Of a stretch of DNA of 34,726 nucleotides, positions 17,603-24,560 are shown one piece after another. A model generated the notes under the pieces. That model worked only from the letters and a program-made list of their open reading frames with translations. It was not told the origin of the DNA and searched no databases. Position 1 is the first letter of the stretch; every line of letters starts with the position of its first letter. The translations under genes were made by a program, and so were the position numbers. The stretch is from Streptomyces durocortorensis (GTDB lineage Bacteria; Actinomycetota; Actinomycetes; Streptomycetales; Streptomycetaceae). The DNA is taken from assembly GCF_016901035.1 (NCBI RefSeq), contig NZ_JAFEUF010000054.1:1-34726 (forward strand), written 5' to 3'.

Positions 17603-18348
17603 GGCTGGCTGTCTCCCTCGGTGGCTGGAACCTTCACTCTAGCCCTCCGGCCATAGCGGACCCAGGCGTAGAGGAACCCGGCCGCGAAGCCCGCCACATG
17701 CGCCAGATACGCCACCCCGGGCCCGCTGCCCGCGCTCTGCGCCGCCGCCCACTGCAGCCCGAACCAGAAGACCAGCACGATCCAGGCAGGGAAGCGCAGC
17801 GGGAGGAAGAAGAGGAACGGGAACAGGCTGGTCACCCGGGTCTTCGGGAAGAGGTACAGGAACGCGCCGAGCACCGCGGAGATCGCGCCGGACGCGCCGA
17901 CCAGCGTCTGTTCGGAGTCCGCGTGCGCCGCCGCGTAACAGACCAGGGCCACATAGCCGCAGCCCACGTAGAACAGGGCGAACTGCACCCGCCCCATGCG
18001 CTCCTCGGCCATCGCGCCGAACACGTACAGGAACAGCAGGTTCCCCAGCAGGTGCAGCCAGCTGCCGTGCACGAACAGCGCGGTGAACGGGGTGATCAGG
18101 GCGTGCGCGGAGCCCTCCCACAACTCGGCGGGGATCACCCCCCACCGCTCGAAGTACCCGGCCTGCGCGGTGAGCAGCGCCTCCTCGCTCCGGTGCGCGG
18201 CGCCGCCGAACCCGGAGAGCGGGCTGATCAGGAAGATCACCCCGCAGACACCGATCAGTCCGTACGTGACCGGGGCGCCGCAGGAGGCCGCCGCGTCCCG
18301 GATTCTCCCGGCCGTGGTCCGCCAGTCGGCCTGCCGCCACTCGATCAT
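17599..18348 (-). CDS. Rhomboid-family intramembrane serine protease
   Basis: 249-aa membrane protein with about seven hydrophobic segments. Catalytic motifs are intact: GASG with Ser153, AHVAGF with His217, and HGSWLHLLGN (His94, Asn103) in helix 2 forming the oxyanion side. It cleaves membrane-spanning substrates within the bilayer; the substrate is unknown. The ATG at 18348 has no clear Shine-Dalgarno sequence. It overlaps and probably co-translates with the downstream RAM-domain gene. Divergent from the zinc-ribbon gene. Confidence 0.9.
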   Translation of the reverse strand: MIEWRQADWRTTAGRIRDAAASCGAPVTYGLIGVCGVIFLISPLSGFGGAAHRSEEALLTAQAGYFERWGVIPAELWEGSAHALITPFTALFVHGSWLHLLGNLLFLYVFGAMAEERMGRVQFALFYVGCGYVALVCYAAAHADSEQTLVGASGAISAVLGAFLYLFPKTRVTSLFPFLFFLPLRFPAWIVLVFWFGLQWAAAQSAGSGPGVAYLAHVAGFAAGFLYAWVRYGRRARVKVPATEGDSQP

Positions 18349-18542
18349 GTACAGAGCATGACGTACCGGTGGAGATGGGGACGGAGCGCCTCGCCGTGCC
18401 GATGCCTATACGCGAGGCCGTAGGGTTACGCCAGGACTTCCGCAGTTCGACGGCGCACCGCGAGATCCTTGACGTAGACAGGTGGAGTCGCGGCGGCGCG
18501 CCCGGCGCGGGCTCCTGGAAACGACGAAAGAGGACGCAAACG

Positions 18543-18785
18543 ATGACGACGGTTCCCCTGCCGACCGACTCGACCCGCTGGCGCTGCACCCTGTGCGGCA
18601 ACCTCACGCGCTTCGACGTGACCCGTTCCTCCAAGGTCGTGGAGTACGTCCACCTCGACCTGGCCGGTGAGTCGAGTGTCGAGGAGCGGGAGGTCGTCAG
18701 TGAGACCATCGAGTCGGTCCGCTGTCGTTGGTGCAACGCGGTGGACCAGATCGAACTGGTGGACAGGCCGGGTGCCGCTTCCTGA
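18543..18785 (+). CDS. Small zinc-ribbon protein
   Basis: 80 aa from the ATG at 18543, with AAGAGG upstream. Two CxxC knuckles, Cys15/Cys18 (CTLCGN) and Cys61/Cys64 (CRWCN), are separated by 42 residues of acidic beta-prone sequence; together they would hold one zinc. No other domain. A -10-like TAGGGT at 18421-18426 would give a leader of about 110 nt. The NYN-domain gene starts 40 bp downstream and is probably co-transcribed. Function unknown; RNA or protein binding is possible. Confidence 0.75.
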   Translation: MTTVPLPTDSTRWRCTLCGNLTRFDVTRSSKVVEYVHLDLAGESSVEEREVVSETIESVRCRWCNAVDQIELVDRPGAAS

Positions 18786-18824
18786 GGGAGCGCACCCTTC
18801 GACATATCTATGGGGTGACGGACG

Positions 18825-20186
18825 GTGGATCAGCCGACCAGCGGCGCCGGACCGGCCGATGAGGCCGACGGCGGCGCAGAGGCGCTCGGCCGTCCGCTGC
18901 CCGAGGGCGTCCGGCGGCGGGTGGTCGCGCTGGTCTCGGACGCCTTCGGCGGCCTGACCGTCGCCGAACTGCCCGCCCAGCTGAGGCAGTACGCCCGGTT
19001 CACCCCGACCCGGCGGGCCAAGTTCGCGGGGAACGCGATGGCCGCCGCGCTGGAGAGCGACGCCGCCTTCCGGCAGCGGATCGGTGAGCGGCTCGGCCAG
19101 TCCCAGCCCGAGCTGACCGGCGCGCTGGAGGCGGGCGCGCCGCCCGCCGCCGCCGATCCCCTCGATGTGGCCGCGGCCGCCTATGTGCTGCGCCCGGCCG
19201 GCTGGGTCAAGCTGGTCGAGGCGGCCGGCGAGGAGGTCCAGCGGGCGGACGCGGAACGGGCGGACGAGGAGACCCGGCGCGAACTGGAGCACCTGCGCGA
19301 GGAGCTGGAGCGGGCCCGCGCCCACACCCGCACCGAGACCGAGCGGCTGCGCACCGAGCTGGAGGCGGCCCGCAAGGAGGCCGAGTCGCTGCACCGCAAG
19401 CTGCGCAGCGCGCTCAGCGAGGTGAAGCGCGGCGAGGCGGCCCTGCGCCGAAGCGCCGCCGAGACCGACACCGTACGGGCCGAGTCGGCCGCCCAGCTCT
19501 CCGCCGTGGAGAGCGAGTCGCGCCGGCTCAAGGGGCGGCTGGGCGAGGCCGAGGCGGCCCTGGAGGCCAGCCGCCGCGCCGCCCGCGAGGGCCGCTCGGT
19601 GGAGGACATGCGGCTGCGGCTGCTCCTGGACACCGTGCTGGACGCGGCCTCGGGGCTGCGCCGGGAGCTGGCGCTCCCTCCGGCGACGACACATCCCGCC
19701 GACACCGTGGACGCGCTGGAGCCGGGCCGGATGTCGCCCAAGGACATTGCCGCGCGGGCCCTTTCGGATACCGATCCGGCGCTGCTGGACCAGCTGCTGG
19801 CGCTGCCGCAGGCCCACCTCATCGTGGACGGCTACAACGTCACCAAGACCGGCTATCCCCAGATGCCGCTGGAGAAGCAGCGGTTGCGGCTGCTGGGCGG
19901 GCTCTCCGTGCTCGCGGCGCAGACCGGCGCCGAGATGACCTGTGTCTTCGACGGGGCCGAACTGGCCGCGCCGGTGCTGCTCGCCCCGCCGCGCGGCGTA
20001 CGGGTGCTCTTCAGCAAGCCCGGCGTCACGGCGGACGAGGTGATCCGTCAACTGGCCCGCGCGGAACCGCCCGGGCGGCCCGTGGTGGTCGTCTCCACCG
20101 ACCGCGAGGTGGCGGACGGTGTGGCGAAGGCCGGGGCGCGGCCGGTCGCGTCCGTCTTGCTCCTCAAGCGCCTTTCGCGCGTCTAA
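18825..20186 (+). CDS. Coiled-coil protein with a C-terminal NYN (PIN-like) RNase domain
   Basis: 453 aa, GTG start. Residues about 20-130 form an Ala/Arg-rich helical region. Residues about 140-270 are a long coiled coil full of EL/ER heptads (EELERARAHTRTETERLRTE). The C-terminal 125 residues (from about 327) are a YacP-like NYN domain: HLIVDGYNV with an acidic Asp, MTCVFDGAE, GVTADEVIRQLA and VVVSTDREVADG, each bearing acidic residues of the PIN-type metal site. It probably cleaves or binds RNA. The coiled coil may drive oligomerisation or contact the zinc-ribbon protein encoded just upstream. Confidence 0.85.
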   Translation: MDQPTSGAGPADEADGGAEALGRPLPEGVRRRVVALVSDAFGGLTVAELPAQLRQYARFTPTRRAKFAGNAMAAALESDAAFRQRIGERLGQSQPELTGALEAGAPPAAADPLDVAAAAYVLRPAGWVKLVEAAGEEVQRADAERADEETRRELEHLREELERARAHTRTETERLRTELEAARKEAESLHRKLRSALSEVKRGEAALRRSAAETDTVRAESAAQLSAVESESRRLKGRLGEAEAALEASRRAAREGRSVEDMRLRLLLDTVLDAASGLRRELALPPATTHPADTVDALEPGRMSPKDIAARALSDTDPALLDQLLALPQAHLIVDGYNVTKTGYPQMPLEKQRLRLLGGLSVLAAQTGAEMTCVFDGAELAAPVLLAPPRGVRVLFSKPGVTADEVIRQLARAEPPGRPVVVVSTDREVADGVAKAGARPVASVLLLKRLSRV

Positions 20187-20295
20187 AGGGGTTTGGGTGG
20201 CATGTGTGACATGCCGGATTTCTGGGAACGTACCGTCAAGTCGCCGCTACACGCGGTGGGGTGAGAGTAAAGAAGTGCCTGGTGTGACGAGAAAA

Positions 20296-20338
20296 ATCCT
20301 GTGAGGATTTGAACTGATCACAGGATGGTCACTAGGGT
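20296..20338 (+). promoter_or_regulatory. Promoter of the NlpC/P60 gene with a flanking inverted repeat
   Basis: TTGAAC (20309-20314), 18 bp, TAGGGT (20333-20338); the start would be at about 20345. ATCCTGTGA (20296-20304) and TCACAGGAT (20318-20326) are a perfect 9-bp inverted repeat, 22 bp centre to centre (two helical turns), bracketing the -35. It could be an operator, or the stem of a terminator for the NYN gene. Confidence 0.55.
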
Positions 20339-20344
20339 CAGGCC

Positions 20345-20462
20345 TCGAACCTTCGCACGGTTGATCACCCACTGGGGGTGACGGCGAAGGAACCGCCGAG
20401 TCCGTCATGTGCACGGAGCCGGGGATTCTTTCCCCCACAGCCCGGTAGGCGGCTCTGAGGAA
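20345..20462 (+). ncRNA. Structured 5' leader, probable c-di-AMP (ydaO/yuaA-type) riboswitch
   Basis: The leader begins near the predicted transcription start. CCTTCGC (20350-20356) pairs with GCGAAGG; TCACCC pairs with GGGTGA inside it. Then comes ...GGAACCGCCGAGTCCG...CACGGAGCCGGGGA...TCCCCC...GGTAGGCGGCTCTG. GAGCCG can pair with CGGCTC, while CCGCC can instead pair with the overlapping GGCGG, so two mutually exclusive folds exist. Leaders of this kind precede NlpC/P60 and other wall-hydrolase genes in streptomycetes and respond to c-di-AMP. I am sure it is structured and less sure of the ligand. Confidence 0.5.
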
Positions 20463-20478
20463 GAAGGAGCTCGCCTTC

Positions 20479-21504
20479 GTGGCGTCCCACCGTCGTCCCA
20501 AGCAGCCGAGCCGCACCCGCGTGACCGTGCTCACCGCGACCGCCGCCGCGGCCGTGGCCCTGACTTCTCAGGCCGCCCACGCCGACCCCAAGCCGAGCAA
20601 GAGCGAGGTCAAGGCGAAGGTCGACAAGCTCTACCACGAGGCCGAGGCCGCCACCGAGAAGTACAACGGGGCCAAGGAGCAGCAGGACAACCTGAAGAAG
20701 GAAGTCGACGCGCTCCAGGACAAGGTCGCCCGCGGCCAGGCCGAGCTCAACACGCTCCGCACCGAGCTGGGTTCGATCGCCACCGCGCAGTACCGCTCCG
20801 GCGGCATCGACCCCTCGGTCGCCCTCTTCCTCGCCTCGGACCCGGACAGCTTCCTCGACCAGGCCTCCGCGCTCGACCAGCTGACGGTCAAGCAGACGGA
20901 GTCGCTGCAGAAGATCCAGTCCAAGCAGCGCACCCTCGCCCAGCAGCGCAAGGAAGCCCAGGACAAGCTCGGCGACCTCGCCGACGTCCGCAAGGCGCTC
21001 GGCGAGAACAAGAAGAAGTACCAGGGCAAGCTGGCCGACGCCCAGCAGCTCCTCAACACGCTGACCCAGGCCGAGCGCACCAAGATGGCCCAGGAGGAGC
21101 AGCGCGCCAGCCGCGCCGCCAGCGACCGGGTCGAACTCGGCAACGAGGCCCCGGCTTCCAACATGGGCGCCGCCGCCCTGAGCGCCGCCGCCACGCAGAT
21201 CGGCAAGCCGTACGTCTCCGGCGGCTCCGGCCCCAACTCCTACGACTGCTCCGGGCTGACGCAGTGGGCCTTCGCCCAGGCCGGCGTCTCCATCACCCGG
21301 ACCACGTACACCCAGCAGAACGACGGCCAGCGGATCGGCCGCAGCCAGCTCAAGCCGGGTGACCTGGTCTTCTTCAACGGCCTGTCGCACGTCGGCTTCT
21401 ACGCTGGCAACAACCAGATCCTGCACGCCCCGAAGCCGGGCACCGTGGTCCGCTACGAGTCGATGGACTACATGGGCACCTTCCAGTTCGGCGTCCGCAT
21501 CTGA
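20479..21504 (+). CDS. Secreted NlpC/P60 (C40) peptidoglycan hydrolase
   Basis: 341 aa, GTG start with AAGGAG upstream. Sec signal peptide of about 35 residues (cleavage near AAHA-DPK), a long coiled coil (about 42-212) of the PcsB/RipA type, and the C-terminal NlpC/P60 domain with Cys257 (YDCSGL), His304 (SHVGFY) and a third polar site at His316. It cuts between D-Glu and diaminopimelate in peptide stems. Its production is probably limited by the leader RNA, and the coiled coil may mask the active site until activated. Confidence 0.92.
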   Translation: MASHRRPKQPSRTRVTVLTATAAAAVALTSQAAHADPKPSKSEVKAKVDKLYHEAEAATEKYNGAKEQQDNLKKEVDALQDKVARGQAELNTLRTELGSIATAQYRSGGIDPSVALFLASDPDSFLDQASALDQLTVKQTESLQKIQSKQRTLAQQRKEAQDKLGDLADVRKALGENKKKYQGKLADAQQLLNTLTQAERTKMAQEEQRASRAASDRVELGNEAPASNMGAAALSAAATQIGKPYVSGGSGPNSYDCSGLTQWAFAQAGVSITRTTYTQQNDGQRIGRSQLKPGDLVFFNGLSHVGFYAGNNQILHAPKPGTVVRYESMDYMGTFQFGVRI

Positions 21505-21570
21505 CCGGGCCACGCCCAACGGCACGCCACGGCACGCCCGAACGAGGGAATCGCCGGGCACCCTGCTGAC

Positions 21571-21620
21571 ACCCCCGCCCCCCCCCCCCCCCCCCGGCCC
21601 CCGGGGGGGGGGCGGGGCGG
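21571..21620. repeat. Homopolymeric C tract followed by a G tract
   Basis: CCCCC-G, then 18 consecutive C (21578-21595), GG, CCCCC, ten G (21603-21612), C, GGGG. The C and G blocks can fold back, which suits a terminator between the convergent NlpC/P60 and substrate-binding-protein genes. The run length is prone to slippage and sequencing error. Confidence 0.7.
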
Positions 21621-21641
21621 TTGTGGTGCGGGTGCTCATCG

Positions 21642-22616
21642 TCAGGCGGTCAGCGCGCCGACGATGGCGTCGATGTACTCGCGCATCGACGCGGTGCCGC
21701 CGAACATCCAGATGCCGTCGGGCAGCCGGTGGACCTCGTCGTTCTTGACGAACGGGAGGGACTTCCACACCGCGTTGTCCTTGAGACCGTCGGCGAACGG
21801 GTCGCCGCCGTCGGAGTCGTTGGCGATGTACGCGAACTGCGCGTCGCCGATCTTCGTGAGGCCCTCGACGTCGGTCGCCGCCAGGCCGTAGGCCTTGTCG
21901 CCCTCCAGCTTCCACGGGTCGACGAGGCCGAGTTCGGTGTTCACGTCGGAGAGCAGCGAGCCCTTGACGTACGGGCGCACCGAGACCTGGTTGCCCTCCT
22001 GCCAGCCGTCGGCGAAGGCGACCTTCTCGCCGTCGAGTCCCGCGTCCGCGAGCTTCTTCTTCCCGCCCTCGACCGCCTTGCGGAAGGAGGCGATCTCCGA
22101 CTTCGCCTTGTCCTCGGTGCCGGTGGCCTGTCCGATGAGCTCGACGGTGTCGACCATCTGGTCGATCTGCCGGCTCGCGTCGGCCGAGCGCACCACCGCG
22201 ACCGGGGCGGCCTTCGACAGTTGCGCGATGGCCGAGTCGGACAGGTCGGTGGTGGCGACGATGAGGTCGGGCTTCAGGCTCGCCACGGTAGCGACGCTGG
22301 GCTCGCCCCGGGTGCCTATGTCCTTGACGCCCTTGGTGAGCGGGGCCGCCGTGTTGTACGCGGTGTAGCCCTTGACGTCGGCGACGCCGACCGGCTGCAC
22401 GCCGAGGGTCACCAGGCTCTCGACGACGTTCCACTCGGTGCCGACGACGCGCTTGGCCGGCCCGTCGAGGGTGATCTTCTTACCGCGGGAGTCGGTGACC
22501 GTCACCGCGCTGTCCCCGGCGGACTCCTTCTTCGGCGCCTCGGTGGTGCCGCACGCCGTCAGGGCGAGGGCGGCCGCGGCGGCGAGGACGGGCCACGTCA
22601 GGTGCTGGTTCTTCAT
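21642..22616 (-). CDS. Iron-siderophore ABC transporter substrate-binding lipoprotein
   Basis: 324 aa. FecB/BtuF-type binding protein: signal peptide with lipobox LTAC (lipid Cys22), two lobes joined by a helix, and family motifs VVGTEWNVVESLVTLGVQPVGV and KPDLIVATTDLS. It would bind a ferric siderophore outside the membrane. It lies 8 bp downstream of the ABC ATPase gene in the same operon, behind the iron box at 23539-23557, so it should be made under iron limitation. No permease gene is adjacent. Confidence 0.9.
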   Translation of the reverse strand: MKNQHLTWPVLAAAAALALTACGTTEAPKKESAGDSAVTVTDSRGKKITLDGPAKRVVGTEWNVVESLVTLGVQPVGVADVKGYTAYNTAAPLTKGVKDIGTRGEPSVATVASLKPDLIVATTDLSDSAIAQLSKAAPVAVVRSADASRQIDQMVDTVELIGQATGTEDKAKSEIASFRKAVEGGKKKLADAGLDGEKVAFADGWQEGNQVSVRPYVKGSLLSDVNTELGLVDPWKLEGDKAYGLAATDVEGLTKIGDAQFAYIANDSDGGDPFADGLKDNAVWKSLPFVKNDEVHRLPDGIWMFGGTASMREYIDAIVGALTA

Positions 22617-22624
22617 GAGGGTGT

Positions 22625-23533
22625 TCAGGGCCTTTCGGTACGAAGGTGGTGGCGGCCGACCGCGCGGGTGCGCGGGATGCCGGTGGGGGAGTCGAGTTCG
22701 ACGTCGATACGGATGCCGTACGCGTCGGTGAGCCGCTCGGGGGCGTACACCTCGGCGGGTGTTCCCGCGGCGACGATGCGCCCGGACGAGAGGAGGACGA
22801 CCTGGTCGGCCACGGCGGCGGCCTGGTCCAGGTCGTGGAGCACGACGCCGACGGTGACGCCGTGGGTGTCGGCGAGGTCGCGGACGAGGTCGAGGATCTC
22901 GACCTGGTAGCGCAGGTCGAGATAGGTGGTCGGCTCGTCGAGGAGGAGGACATCGGTGTCCTGGGCCAGGCAGCAGGCGAACCAGACGCGCTGCAACTGC
23001 CCGCCGGACAGGCTCTCCACCCCGCGGTCGGCGAAGTCGGTGAGGTTGGTGACGGTGAGCGCGTGTTCTACCATCCGGGCGCCGTCCGGGTCGGCTCCCC
23101 GGATCCGGCCCCGGTAGGGGTGCCGGCCGAATCCGACCACGTCGCGCACGCTGAGCCCGGCCGGTGCGTTGCGGCTCTGCGCGAGCAGGGTGACGCGGCG
23201 GGCGAAGTCGGAGCGGGACAGGGCGAGGGCGTCGACGGGCGCGCCGTCCTCGCCCTGGCCCGCCACGGTCACCCTGCCGGTACGGGCCTTGTGCAGCCGG
23301 GCCACGGCCCGCAACAGGGTGGACTTCCCGCTGCCGTTCGGCCCGATGAGGGCGGTGACGCGACCGCGCGGCAGCCGGAGGTCGGCGGCGTGCACGACAT
23401 CGGTGCCGTCGTACGCGATCGTCATGTCGCGGGCGTCGAGGCCCGCGTCGTCGGCGGGCAGTGCGGTGGCACCGGCAGCGGGCGCGGAGGGCCGTGGCGG
23501 TGGGTCTTCTCGGTCGAGGGCAGGAGCGATCAC
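22625..23533 (-). CDS. Iron-siderophore ABC transporter ATP-binding protein
   Basis: 302 aa. FecE/FepC-type ATPase: Walker A GPNGSGKST (64-72), signature LSGGQLQR (175-182), Walker B DVLLLDE (194-200), and an H-loop in VVLHDLDQA. The GTG at 23533 is chosen although it adds about 35 Pro/Ala-rich residues before the fold, because a -10-like TAACCT (23546-23541 on this strand) with TTGACC (23571-23566) would start transcription at this GTG, a leaderless arrangement. The operator overlaps that -10. First gene of a two-gene operon. Confidence 0.9.
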   Translation of the reverse strand: MIAPALDREDPPPRPSAPAAGATALPADDAGLDARDMTIAYDGTDVVHAADLRLPRGRVTALIGPNGSGKSTLLRAVARLHKARTGRVTVAGQGEDGAPVDALALSRSDFARRVTLLAQSRNAPAGLSVRDVVGFGRHPYRGRIRGADPDGARMVEHALTVTNLTDFADRGVESLSGGQLQRVWFACCLAQDTDVLLLDEPTTYLDLRYQVEILDLVRDLADTHGVTVGVVLHDLDQAAAVADQVVLLSSGRIVAAGTPAEVYAPERLTDAYGIRIDVELDSPTGIPRTRAVGRHHLRTERP

Positions 23534-23538
23534 GACCG

Positions 23539-23557
23539 TGAGGTTAGCCTAACCTAA
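23539..23557. promoter_or_regulatory. Iron box (DmdR/DtxR-type operator)
   Basis: TGAGGTTAGCCTAACCTAA matches the 19-bp actinobacterial iron-box palindrome TTAGGTTAGSCTAACCTAA at all positions but one. It covers the predicted -10 of the ATPase/binding-protein operon, so Fe-bound DmdR should repress it. Confidence 0.88.
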
Positions 23558-23763
23558 ATTGCCCTGGTCAAGGGGGATTCGGAATCGTATCCTCCGCGTG
23601 ACCTTCCGCTGGCTCGCCGGCCGCCCGGCTGTCGCCGTCGACGTGGTCGCCGGAGGTGCTGATGGGTGCCGGCGCCCTCGAACGGCGGTACTTTCCGGCC
23701 GAAGCGGCGGTTTGGCGCATCGAGAGGTTTCGGCGTATTTGCAGGTCAGGCAGTTGTTTCGGA

Positions 23764-23836
23764 TTGAACCGCCGGAGAATGTCCATATGCTGGACGGCCC
23801 GCGCGAGGCTTCTGAGCTGCCCGAATGACCATTCGG
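23764..23836 (+). promoter_or_regulatory. Promoter and palindromes upstream of the SSI-family gene
   Basis: The 340-bp gap between the iron box and the inhibitor gene contains a promoter-like TTGAAC (23764-23769), 16 bp, TATGCT (23786-23791). The -10 lies inside GTCCA-TATGC-TGGAC (23781-23795). A perfect palindrome CCGAATG-AC-CATTCGG lies at 23821-23836, about 25 bp after the predicted start. Both inverted repeats are candidate operator sites. I see no gene in this gap. Confidence 0.45.
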
Positions 23837-23897
23837 TCTTTCCGCATGCGTAAGACTCCTGACCGCAATCAGGTACTCGACCAAGGAGTTTTCACCA

Positions 23898-24341
23898 ATG
23901 CACCGCAACTCTCACGCCATCTTCGCAACCATTACGGCGAGCACGCTTCTGTTCGGTGGTCTCGCAACCGCTACCGCGCAGGCCGCTCCGGCGAAGACGG
24001 AGAGCCTCTACGCACCGTCCGCGCTCGTCCTCACCGTCGCCCGCGGCGAGGACCCGCTGACCGCCACCGTCGAGCGGGCCGTGACGCTCGCCTGCGCCCC
24101 CACCGCCGAGGGGACGCACCCCGCTCCCGCCGCGGCCTGCAAGGAACTGGCCGCGGTCCAGGGGAAGTTCTCCGAACTCACCGCCGGCCCGTCGAACCGG
24201 ACCTGTACCCGCCAGTGGGATCCGGTCGTGGTGACCGCCCACGGCGTCTGGCAGGGCAAGCCGGTCCAGTTCAGCACCACCTACGGCAACGCCTGCGAGA
24301 TGGCCGGCAGCATGAATGGCAACGCCGTGTTCGCGTTCTGA
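23898..24341 (+). CDS. Subtilisin-inhibitor-family (SSI) secreted protease inhibitor, Arg at P1
   Basis: 147 aa, ATG start with AAGGAG upstream. Signal peptide of about 29 residues, then a mature domain beginning near APAKTESLYAPSALVLTV, a hallmark of Streptomyces subtilisin inhibitors. Four Cys (66, 81, 103, 133) correspond to the two conserved disulfides. The reactive loop is CTRQWDP where SSI has CPMVYDP, so P1 is Arg105 and P1' is Gln106; this predicts trypsin-type as well as subtilisin inhibition. Substitution of the usual Pro at P2 by Thr is less common. The C-terminus GNAVFAF matches the family. It guards against the cell's own secreted proteases. Confidence 0.93.
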   Translation: MHRNSHAIFATITASTLLFGGLATATAQAAPAKTESLYAPSALVLTVARGEDPLTATVERAVTLACAPTAEGTHPAPAAACKELAAVQGKFSELTAGPSNRTCTRQWDPVVVTAHGVWQGKPVQFSTTYGNACEMAGSMNGNAVFAF

Positions 24342-24560
24342 CCCACCGGGGCGTGCCGACGCCGGGGTGACGGGGTACGACACTGTCCCCGCCCGGCCCC
24401 GTACCGGCAGTTCCGCCCCGTCCGGCGTTCCCCGCACACGCCGGCCCCCGTCCACGATGACCGGGAGCCCCGCGGTCGCCCCAGCCGTTCCGCCGCGGCC
24501 GGCAGCGACCCGTCCCGGTCGGTGGTCACCGGACCCGGCCGACCCCGGGCGCGTCCCCCG

